Origin: Paguma larvata
Lineage: Eukaryota; Chordata; Mammalia; Carnivora; Viverridae
Direction of reading: 5' to 3'
NCBI GenBank assembly: GCA_030068075.1
Contig: CM057826.1
Span: 70,033,312-70,097,311 of the forward strand
Length of the DNA stretch: 64,000 nt
This document shows positions 11,641 to 21,098 of this stretch, piece after piece; the first letter of the stretch is position 1; each line of letters begins with the position of its first letter. The position numbers and the translations under genes are program-made. The notes beneath the pieces were generated by a model. The model was not told the DNA's origin. It did not search any database and saw only the letters and a program-made list of their open reading frames with translations.

Positions 11641-12907
11641 ACTCACATTAAATACATATATCATACAAAATATATGTAAACACATTTGTGTATAGTTATC
11701 AAAATCAGAATTATTAGTGTATTTTTCATAGATTCTATTCACAATACGATGGACTTTGCATTATTCTTTCATATACACAACACGGTCAGGACTCCTGGTA
11801 TAGAGTCAACCCTAGAAACCTTTGCAAAAATTTCTCTATTACTTTGAAGGAATGGACAGCTATTGGATTACAATTAAATTTAGGTAGAAAATGAAAGATG
11901 ATATTTCAAGTTTGCAATATCAGACTGTAGAGCCTAAATATGATAATCAAACCCTGAATTAGATTATGTGTTAGATTGGGAGATAGATTAGAAAGTAGAA
12001 AATCAGGTTGACATTTTATCAGTAGCTGCTCCTCTCATCAGAACTACTTTACTCTACATTGCTCACATTCATCTTGCTCTCCTACCAAGGGAGACCGCAC
12101 TATAGAAAACTAATATTTACGTTACAATTGGCAACATATTTATGGTAAAGAAAAATGCATCCTGAAGGTTAGCAAATCTTGCCTGGTGAAAGAATATTCC
12201 AAGTAATACCTTAAGTTATCAGCGAAAGATCACACAGATGTATATTAAATTATTTGGAACACATCGACACTAATACTCTCCTTCCCAAAAATTTCTTATT
12301 TAACTTTGACACTTCAGTATTCTTACCATTAGTGTATAAATCTCTTCAGTTTTCATTTGATCAGTAAATATTTCTATTCACTGTACCAAAGTATCTGTGA
12401 AATGTGCAAATTAAAAATCATCAAGAAAAAAAGACATAAAACTCAGCATTCTGCAAGTGTAACCCAGAAATTGGCTTGTCACTAATTTGAATTCAGGCAG
12501 CATCATATGTCAGTAAATGAAACCACAATTATTGTTTGGGTGTTTATAGTAGGTTTACTGTATTCTCTTCTCTCCGCCCTTACCATATGTCTCTTGTTCT
12601 TGATTTAATCAGGACTGTTGTTTTCTTCACTTGACTTCCTAGAATGCTCTACTCTTGGATAGACCCGAATGTCGAATATCTAATCTGTTTAGATCTTTTA
12701 AAAATGGACAGGGCCATCAAGGCTGATTTTTAGTTGGCACTCTTCGATCAAAGACTTTTCATTGAAACTTTTTTTTTTTTTTAGGTTGTTGGTGACAAAC
12801 AGGTGCTTATCACTAGACTGCTCGTTTCTTAATTTGTGGACTGTGTATACTCTCCAGTTGTTTCATGAAATCAATTCTTTTCCATTCCCTTCACTTTCCA
12901 TTTCCAT
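11641..12907. other. AT-rich sequence, nothing recognised
   Basis: No repeat family, RNA gene or coding frame that I can support in this 1.3-kb stretch. Confidence 0.45.
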
Positions 12908-12947
12908 CCCTCCTTCCCCCTTCCCCCTTCCCCCTTCCCCCCTCCTT
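12908..12947. repeat. (CCCCCTT)n tract, G-quadruplex/i-motif capable
   Basis: Four runs of 5-6 C (12916-12920, 12923-12927, 12930-12934, 12937-12942) separated by TT each time. The minus strand therefore has four G5-6 runs with 2-nt loops, a textbook intramolecular G-quadruplex pattern. The tract is also homopurine/homopyrimidine. Confidence 0.9.
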
Positions 12948-13156
12948 CTTTTCTCTTGGTTTTCCTCTTTGTCATCTTCTTCCTTTTTTCCAATCCTTTA
13001 CCAAACACACGTGGATGCAACTAATCCATGCTATCGATAGTCTTCTTTCCAGCCTTTTTATCTAGGGCAGCATGATTATTAAGTTTATGGTCTATCTTCT
13101 GTATTAACACAGCTAAGGTTTCACTGGAAGTTGTCATTCTATAATGTAGACCACCT

Positions 13157-13172
13157 CCCCCCCCCCCCCCCC
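13157..13172. repeat. poly(C) run
   Basis: Sixteen consecutive C residues, a mutation-prone homopolymer. Length may be uncertain because assembly of such runs is error-prone. Confidence 0.9.
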
Positions 13173-14545
13173 GAGCTCTAATGTCTGTTTCTCAAGAGCT
13201 TGTCAACTATCCCTGAGCCAATGTCACTTATTTTAATTTTGGGCTGTGAAAACTCTTCAGTTTGAGCAATTTCAGCCAAGGAAGACTAAACTTTGCTGCA
13301 ATAGCAAATGATTGTACTTCTCAGTGGCATAGCTCAACTATTTAATTTCTCATTCTTGCTACTTACCTGGCAGGGGACAGTACAGGACTTCTGCTCATGG
13401 AAGTGATTAGAGAATGAAACTGAAGCTACGTTCTTCCTTAATACATGCTTACATAGCACTACAGCAAGGTCAAGTGTAATCAATTTTACCCTGGATCTAA
13501 AGCTTCTCCCTGAAAATGACACTTCCCATTTTGTCTAATACTTAAATGGCCGAAGTAACAGTCTACTTTTAGAAATGCAGGAAAACATAATCCTTTTTGA
13601 ATGGTTCTAATTATTATATTCATTTTCATACTATCAAAACTTCTTCTAGTTTACATTTTAATACAAAAACTCTATTGTTTAAAACAATGTATTAAGTAAC
13701 TTGAATCTAACATTTTATTGTTACCACCAAAGCCAACTTTTGGAAAACCTATAACTGTCAACAGATAGTTGTAAATATATGTGGATCAAATTTACAAACT
13801 TAGCGATATTAACTAATCATTTACGTGGGGAGGGCCCTGTACTGGTGCTTCAAACAACTCAGGAATAGAAGTATTCTGATGAATACTTCATCAAGACTAA
13901 TGAAAAAAGTATTTTTAGTTACTTGTATCATTTCCATTAGTTAAGAGCCACATTCATGTCCGTGTAATTTGACTACAAGCTGCAAAGCATTGCCTACCTA
14001 ATAGATGTTTAGCTAAATTAATTCAGAAAGTAGATCAGTCGAAATGAGTACTTAAAAATAAATGAAATAATATGTTTATAATCCAAACTTGGAGCCAGCT
14101 ATTAGTCTTCCTTTTTCCTAATCTGTGAAATACATGGTCAGTAACTATAAATTAAAAGCATAGGATACTTTATAATTAGAAGAATACTTCCATCATTATG
14201 AGACACTACACTATAATTTAGTAGTGTGTATGCTTTTTAAACAGGTATCTCTGAGTAAATGACAAGTGCTGAAAACATTGAGAATATTGTTTTTCAATAT
14301 TACTAAAAAGGAGTGTTTTTATTGTTGCCCACATTTTACAAAATACCAGCTGTCTGCAATTCCATGCTCCAGATGAGGTATTTGGAATGTGTGTTGGTTT
14401 ACAAAAATATCCCTAAGCAGCATACTACATACGTGTAGTATCTATGCACATATATGTACATTGTATGTATGCAAAAGAGAAAATTTTAGAACATCAGTAT
14501 TGCTTTAATTATGTTTGGAAGCTATACATTGAAATTAAAATCACG
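13173..14545. other. AT-rich sequence, nothing recognised
   Basis: No supportable gene, RNA or repeat family in this 1.4-kb stretch. Confidence 0.45.
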
Positions 14546-14554
14546 AGTTATATT

Positions 14555-14748
14555 GGGGTGCCTGGGCGGCCTAGTGGGATAAGTGACTTGTTAAGCTCAT
14601 CACAGATCGTGAGTTTGAGCCCCATATTGGACTCTACTCCAGCAGTGTGGAATATGCTTGGGATTCCTGGCCTCCTCCTCTGCTCACGCTTTGTCTCTCT
14701 CTCTCTCCATAATAAATAAATAAACTTAAAATATATATTTAAACAACA
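14555..14748 (+). mobile_element. CAN SINE, diverged
   Basis: Head GGGGTGCCTGGGCGGCCTAG, then a shortened middle (cacagatcgtgagtttgagc), a reduced CT region and an AATAAATAAATAAACTTAAA tail. Probable target duplication AGTTATA at 14546 and 14749. Several internal deletions make it shorter than the roughly 210-bp copies nearby. Confidence 0.9.
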
Positions 14749-14757
14749 AGTTATAAC

Positions 14758-15820
14758 TGGTTGTTGTGATCTAGTCAATAATAATTGAAGGATTCTTAGA
14801 GAACTCAATTTGTTCTGAATTATAAATACTATGGAGAACATCAAACAGTTATCTTCCCGTGGTGGTAAAAAAATACTCAAAAGCATTTGCGTAAAATTAA
14901 TTTGTCATATTTGTCCCTAAGTCAGGTTCTAGATATATAAATGTTGTGTAGATATTGGTTTGGTATGAAATATTAAAGTATCATCTCAGAGGTAAATAAA
15001 AAATTCTGTTAAGGATATGAGTCATCTAGGAGTAAGTTCCAGTAAAGTCAGGATGATATAATACAAACAAAAAATCTTAACTTTTCTTCTTCCCCATAAC
15101 TCTGTGATGCTTGCTTGATTTGCTTTCATTTTTAGTAGTATTTGGTACATTTATATGGTAATTGGACCAGGCTTTGAGATCACCTGATCTTGTAAATATA
15201 CGTTGACCATGAAACAGAGATAAGGCATAGTATTAATGCTCTTCTTTCTAGCTCTGAAACTACACCTTCAGTGTTACTCTGGGAATTATGGTAATAGCAG
15301 GAAATAGATGCACATTTGTTAACTTCTTCCATAGAAATGTATGATACTGGCATACATTTACCTTTCACAAAACTGTGCATTAGGGTTTGATCTCATACAG
15401 AGAGTCTGGAAGATCATACAAGGAAATAAACACTAAACTTGTTAGTAAGTGCAAAAAAGCAAGGATAGCCACTGGCTGGAAAATTCCCCTAAATGCTTCT
15501 TCATAAACATAATGTACATGAAATATTAACAAAATGGAATAAATTAAGTTACGCGTTCATAAGAAATTATACAATTTATAAATTTCCTTACCTGTTAAGA
15601 TCAATTGTGTCCTTTAAATAATTCTAATGAGAAAGTAGTATTAAAGGATTTTTATAATACTATGTAGAATATTACTTGTAGAGAAATTGTAATATTGTTT
15701 TAAAGATCTTGACAGACTAAATTTATATTCGTAGGTATATGTTTTCACTAACTTATATGTAAAAAAGTATGTCATTTGGGATAATCATCAACTGTAGTCC
15801 TTGAAGTTACTTACTTGCAT
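14758..15820. other. AT-rich sequence, nothing recognised
   Basis: No gene or repeat family recognised in this 1.06-kb stretch. Confidence 0.45.
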
Positions 15821-15821
15821 C

Positions 15822-15992
15822 TTTTTTTTTTTTAAAGAGAGAGAGAGAGAGATAGAGAGAGAGAATCCCAGGCAGGCTCCATGCTTCCAGCAAAGAACCT
15901 GATGTAGTACTAAATCCCATGACCTGTGAGATCATGATTTCAGCTGAAATCAAGAGTCAGGTGCTTAAATGACTGAGCCACCCAGGTGCCCC
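15822..15992 (-). mobile_element. CAN SINE, minus strand
   Basis: Reverse-complement layout: T-run (tail), (GA)n, ggcaggctccatgc, gatcatgatttcagctgaa, and a head ending TGAGCCACCCAGGTGCCCC at 15973-15991. The middle is shortened. Confidence 0.92.
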
Positions 15993-16027
15993 AGAAGAAG
16001 TTATTTTAAAAAACAAAGTATTATATA

Positions 16028-16044
16028 TTAACATAGACTTCTTT
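16028..16044 (+). repeat. L1 target-site duplication, 3'-side copy
   Basis: TTAACATAGACTTCTTT matches 22533-22549 TTAACATATACTTCTTT at 16 of 17 positions. The two copies bracket the full-length L1 and mark endonuclease-primed insertion. The single mismatch shows some age. Confidence 0.9.
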
Positions 16045-16096
16045 TTTTTTTTTTTCCAAGTTCCTGTTCTCTGGACCTGTGTTTTTTTTTTTTTTT
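16042..16096 (-). other. double A-tail with 26-bp 3' transduction candidate
   Basis: Reading the minus strand past the L1 3' UTR: A15 (16096-16082), then 26 bp not resembling L1 (16081-16056, CACAGGTCCAGAGAACAGG and following), then A14 (16055-16042), then the target duplication. L1 sequence, tail, non-L1 sequence, second tail, duplication is the classic signature of transcription reading past the source element's own tail and carrying flanking DNA along. AATAAA motifs sit at 16112-16107 and 16099-16094. Confidence 0.75.
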
Positions 16097-16239
16097 ATTA
16101 TAATAGTTTATTTTCAAATTGGTTTACATATAACACCCAGTGTTCATCCCAACATGTGCCCTTTTTAATGCCCATCACCCCCTCTCCCCCTTCCCCATCC
16201 CCCTTACCCTCAGTTTTTTTCTTAGTCTTTGAGAGTCTC
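16097..16239 (-). other. L1 3' UTR
   Basis: A roughly 140-bp stretch between the ORF2 stop and the first A-tail. It contains a purine-rich, G-run-rich block (16178-16209) and AATAAA-type signals near the tail. It is short, as expected for the carnivore L1 type seen in this window. Confidence 0.85.
16178..16209 (-). promoter_or_regulatory. G-quadruplex motif in the L1 3' UTR
   Basis: The plus strand has C-runs of 5, 5, 4, 5 and 3 at 16178-16182, 16186-16190, 16193-16196, 16199-16203 and 16207-16209, with 2-3 nt loops. The L1 RNA strand is therefore G-rich with five G-runs. G-quadruplex-forming tracts in L1 3' UTRs are a known recurring feature of mammalian L1s and have been linked to retrotransposition efficiency. 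Confidence 0.85.
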
Positions 16240-19200
16240 TTATGTTTTATCTCCCTCCCTCTCTGTGTCTTTTTTTCCTTTCCCCTCTTCCCCTCCCCCT
16301 GGCTTTTGCTTAGTCTCACAAAGTCCACCTATTCGTGGAAACATATGGTATCTGTCTTTTTCTGACTGACTTATTTCACTTAACATAATACCCTCCAGTT
16401 CCATCCATCTGGCTACACATGGCCAGATTTCATTTTTTCTCATTGGCACGTAGTAGTCCATTGTATATAAGAACCATAACTTCTTTATCCATTCGTCAGT
16501 TGATGGGCACTTGGTCTCTTTCCATGATTTGGCTATTGTCGAAAGTGCTGCTATGAACATTGGGGTACACGTGCTCCTATGCATCAGCATTCCTGTGTCT
16601 CTTGGGTAGATTCCTAGCAGGGCTATTGCTGGATCATAGGGTAGCTCTATTTTCATTTTTTTGAGGAACCTCCACATCGTTTTCCAGAGTGGCTGCACCA
16701 GTTTGCATTCCCACCAACAGTGTAGGAGGGTGCCTACTTCTCCACATCCTCGCCAGCATCTATAGTTTCCTGATTTGTTCATTTTAGCCACTCTGACTGG
16801 TGTGAGGTGGTATCTCAGTGTGGTTTTGATTTGTATTTCCCTGATGCTGAGTGACATTGAGCATTGTTTCATGTGTCTGTTGGCCATCTGAATGTCCTCT
16901 TTGGAGAAGTGTCTATTCATATCATCTGCCCATTTCTTCACTGGGTTGTTTGTTTTTCGGGTTTGGAGTTTGGTAAGTTCTTTATAAATTTTAGATATTA
17001 GTCCTTTATCCGATATGTCATTTGCGATGATCTTTTCCCATTCCGTCGGTTGCCTATTCGTTTTGTTGGTTGTTTCTTTTGCTGTGCAGAAGTTTTTATC
17101 TTGATGAGGTCCCAATAGTTCATCTTTGCTTTTAATTCTCTTGCCTTTGGAGACGTGTCGAGTAGGAAATTGGTGCGTCTTAGGTCAAAGAGGCTTTTTC
17201 CTGTTTTCTCCTCTAGGATTTTGACGGTTTCCTGTCTCATATTCAGATCTTTTATCCATTTAGAATTTATTTTTGTGAGTGGTGTAAGAAAGTGGTCTAG
17301 TTTCATTCTTTTGCATGTTGCTGTCCAATTCTCCCAGCACCATTTGTTAAAGAGGCTGTCTTTTTTCCATTGGATACATTTTCCCGCTTTGTCAAAGATT
17401 AGTTGGCCATATACTTGCGGGTCCATTTCTGAGTTTTCTATTCTATTCCATTGGTCTATGTGTCTGTTTTTGTGCCAATACCATACAGTCTTGATGACCA
17501 CCGCTTTGTAGTAGAGGTTAAAGTCTGGGATTGTGATGCCTCCCGCCTTGGTTTTATTCTTCAGTATTATTTTGGCTATTCGAGGTCTTTTGTGGTTCCA
17601 TACAAATTTTAGGATTGTTTGCTCTAGCTTTGAGAAGAATGCTGGTGCAATTTTTATTGGGATTGCATTGAATGTGTAGATTGCTTTGGGTAGTATTGCC
17701 ATTTTGATGATATTTATTCTTCCAATCCATGAGCATGGGATGTTTTTCCATTTCCTTGTGTCTTCCTCAATTTCCTTCATAAGTTTTTTATAGTTTTCAG
17801 TGTAGAGGTCTTTCACCTCTTTGGTTAGGTTTATTCCTAAGTATTTTATGGTTTTTGGTGCAATTGTGAAAGGGATTAGCTTCTTTATTTCTCTTTCTGC
17901 TGCTTCATTGCTGGTGTATAGAAATGCCACCGATTTCTGTACATTGATTTTGTATCCTGCAACTTTGCTGAAATCATGAATCAGTTCTAGTAGGCTTTTG
18001 GTGGATTCCGTCGGGTTTTCCATGTAAAGTATCATGTCATCTGCAAAAAGTGAAAGTTTGACTTCCTCCTTGCCAATCTTGATGCCTTTTATTTTGTTTT
18101 GTTGTCTGATTGCCGATGCTAAGACTTCCAGCACTATGTTAAATAGCAGTGGCGAGAGTGGACACCCCTGTCGTGTTCCTGATCTCAGGGGGAAGGCTTT
18201 CAATTTTTCCCCATTGAGGATGATATGAGCTGTGGGCTTTTCATAGATGGCTTTTATGATGTTTAAGTATGTTCCTTCTATCCCGACTTTCTCGAGAGTT
18301 TTTATTAAGAAAGGATGCTGTATTTTGTCAAATGCTTTTTCTGCATCTATTGACAGGATCATATGGTTCTCACCTTTTCTTTTGTTGATGTGATGTATCA
18401 CGTTGATTGATTTGCGAATATTGAACCAGCCCTGCAACCCAGGGATGACTCCTACTTGATCATGGTGGATAATTCTCTTTATATGCTGTTGGATTCGATT
18501 TGCTAGTATCTTGTTGAGAATTTTTGCATCCATATTCATCAGGGATATTGGCCTGTAATTTTCTTTCTTTGCTGGGTCTCTATCTGGTTTGGGAATCAAA
18601 GTGATGCTGGCTTCATAGAATGAGTCCGGGAGTTTTCCTTCCGTTTCAATTTTTTGGAACAGCTTGAGGAGGATAGGAATTAACTCTGTTTTAAATGTCT
18701 GGTAAAATTCCGCAGGAAAGCCTTCTGGTCCAGGGCTTTTATTTGCTGGGAGGTTTTTAATAACTGATTCTATTTCTTCACTAGTTATGGGTCTGTTCAA
18801 ATTTTCTATTTCTTCCCTTTTGAGTTTTGGTTCGTGTGGCTACTTAGGAAGCTGTCCATTTCTTCCAGATTGCCAAGTTTGGTGGCATATAATTTTTCAT
18901 AGTATTCTCTGATGATTGCTTGTATCTCTGAGGGATTGGTTGTAATTTCTCCCTTTTCATTCACGATTTTATCTATTTGAGTTCTCTCTCTTTTCTTTTT
19001 GAGAAGCCTGGCTAGAGGTTTGTCTATTTTGTTTATTTTTTCAAAGAACCAGCTTTTGGTTTCATTGAATCGTTCCACTACCTTTTCTGTCTCCATATGG
19101 TTAATTTGTGCTCTGATCTTTGTTATTTCTCTCTTTCTGCTGGGCTTGGGTTGTTTTAGTTGATCTGCTTCTAGTTCCTTTAGGCGTGCTGTTAGAATTT

Positions 19201-20212
19201 GTGTTATTGATTTTTCTTGTTTTTTGAGATGGGCCTGGATTGCAATATATTTCCCTCTCAGGACTGCTTTTGCTGCGTCCCAGAGCGTTTGGATTGTTGT
19301 ATTTTCATTTTCATTTGTTTCCATGTATTTTTTAATTTCTTCTCTGATGGCTTGGTTGACCCAGTCATCTTTTAGTAGGTTATTTCTTAGCCGCCATGTT
19401 CTTGGATATTTTCCAGGCTTTCTCCTGTGGTTGATTTCAAGTTTCAAAGCATTGTGGTCTGACAGTGTACACGGTATGATCTCAATTCTTTTATATTTAT
19501 TCAGAGCTTCCCTGTGCCCCAGAATGTGGTCTATCTTGGAAAATGTACCGTGTGCAGATGAGAAGAACGTAAATTCCTTTGCTTCTGGATGAAGGACCCT
19601 AAAGATGTCTGTGAGGCCCATCTGTCCTAATGTGTCATTCAGGGCTATTGTTTCTGCGGAGATTTTCTGTTTTGTGGATCTATCCAAGGCTGAGAGTGGA
19701 GTGTTGAGATCCCCTACTATTAGGACATTTTTATCGATGAGGTTGCTAATGTTTGTAATTAGTTGTTTTACAAATTTGGGTGCCCCCGAATTCGGTGCGT
19801 AGATATTTACAATTGTTAGCTCTTCCTGCTGGATGGTCCCTGAGACTATTACATAATGTCCTTCTTCATCTCTTATTACATCGTTCATTTTAAAGTCTAA
19901 TTCGTCTGATATAAGTGTGGCTACTCCGGCTTTCTTCTGACTTCCAGTAGCATGGTAGATAGTTCTCCATCCCCTCACTTTCAATCTGAAGGTATCTTCA
20001 GGTTTAAGATGAGTTTCTTGAAGACAGCAAATAGATGGGTCTTGTTTTTTAATCCATTCTGTTATCCCGTGTCTTTTGATTGGCATATTTAGTCCATTTA
20101 CATTCAGTGTTAATATTGAAAAATATGAGCTTACAGTCACTGTATTATCTGTAAGTTTCATGCTTGTAAGGCTGTCCCTGGCAGTTTGTGTTCTTTGCAA
20201 ACTTGTCTTCAT
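16240..20212 (-). pseudogene. L1 ORF2: endonuclease-reverse transcriptase, two frameshifts
   Basis: ORF2p nicks DNA and copies L1 (and SINE) RNA at the nick. Frame 1 (20212-18806, 468 codons) is the APE-type endonuclease. Counting from the ATG at 20212, the expected active-site residues are all present: N37, E66 (QETHL), Y138, D168 and N170 (GDLN), D228 and the SDH block with H253. Frame 2 (about 18830-16998) is the reverse transcriptase, with SIDAEKAFD and the FADD motif 252-255 residues after the Met at 18800. Frame 3 (17115-16240) holds the C-terminal Cys-rich knuckle CX3C-X7-H-X4-C (C120, C124, H132, C137) and CKLVQPLW. The first break lies near 18806-18830, the second near 17091-17099 (a one-base loss by eye). 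An alternative Met at 20161 gives a start closer to the usual ORF2 N-terminus. Dead as read. Confidence 0.95.
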
Positions 20213-21098
20213 AGAATGCCCCTCAGGATCTCTTGCAGTGCTGGCTTATTTGTGATAAATTCTTTCAGTTTTTGTTTGTTGGGAAAAACCTTGATCTCTC
20301 CTTCTATTCTGAACGACAGGCTAGCCAGATACAGAATTCTTGGTTGCATGTCCTTCTTGCTCATCACATTGAAGATATCCTGCCATTCCTTTCTGGCTTG
20401 CCAAGTTTCTGTAGATAAGTCTACTACCACCCTTATAGGTCTCCCTTTGTATGTTAGGGTTCTTTTGTCCCTAGCTGCTTTCAGGATTCTCTCCCTATCT
20501 TTGTATTTTGCCAGCTTCACTATGATGTGCCATGCAGAAGGTCTATTCAAGTTACGTCTGAGGGGAGTTCTCTGTGCCTCTTGGATTTCCATGCCCGTTT
20601 TCTTCCTCATGTTGAGGAAGTTCTCAGCAATGATTTGTTCAAGAACCCCTTCGACTCCTTTCTCTCTCTCTTCTTCCTCTGGAACTCCTATGATACGGAT
20701 ATTGTTTCTTTTGAGTGCATCGCTCAGCTCTCGAATTCTCCTTTCCTGTTCCTGGATCAGCTTCTCTTTTTATCTGCTTCCTCTTTTTCAATGATTTTGT
20801 CTTCTAATGCGCTAACCCTTTCCTCTACCTCTTCAATCCGTGCTGTGGCTGCTTCCAGTTTCCCCTGTATTTCTTCCAATGTCTTCTTTAATTCTTCCTG
20901 ACCGTTTTTAAGGTCCTTGAACTCTGCCGCGCGGGACCCCTTGCATTCATCTAAGCTTTTTTCAAGGCCAGCAATCAGTTTTATGATTATCATTCTATAT
21001 TCAAGTTCTGTTATGTTGCTTATATCTGTTTTCATTAATTCTTGAGCTGTCACTGCTTCTTGTAGATTCTTTTGAGGAGAATTCTTCTGTCTCGTCAT
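20209..21098 (-). pseudogene. L1 ORF1: RNA-binding coiled-coil protein, one frameshift
   Basis: ORF1p binds L1 RNA as a trimer to form the RNP. I place the start at the Met at 21098 (MTRQKNSPQKNLQEAV) rather than the upstream in-frame Met at 21194, because this Met is where L1 ORF1 proteins normally begin; the upstream codons read as 5' UTR. Residues about 30-105 form a heptad-rich, Glu/Lys-rich coiled coil (EELKKTLEEIQGKLEA, RVSALEDKI). A frameshift with a stop falls at about 20757-20775, just after EADKK. The second frame continues to 20209 with the RRM/C-terminal part (PSAWHIIVKLAKYKDRERIL, KGRPIRVVVDLS, QARKEWQDIF). The stop codon TGA overlaps the ORF2 ATG (ATGA at 20212-20209). Confidence 0.93.

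Noticed and set aside
12762..13065. Overlapping Pro/Ser-rich plus-strand frames
   Set aside because: Produced by the (CCCCCTT)n tract; the C-run stays open in several frames.
17155..17511. 118-codon plus-strand frame
   Set aside because: Antisense to the L1 reverse transcriptase region; a shadow.
19224..20794. Plus-strand frames of 122, 65 and 202 codons
   Set aside because: They lie antisense to L1 ORF1/ORF2 and reflect coding-strand composition; no independent signal.
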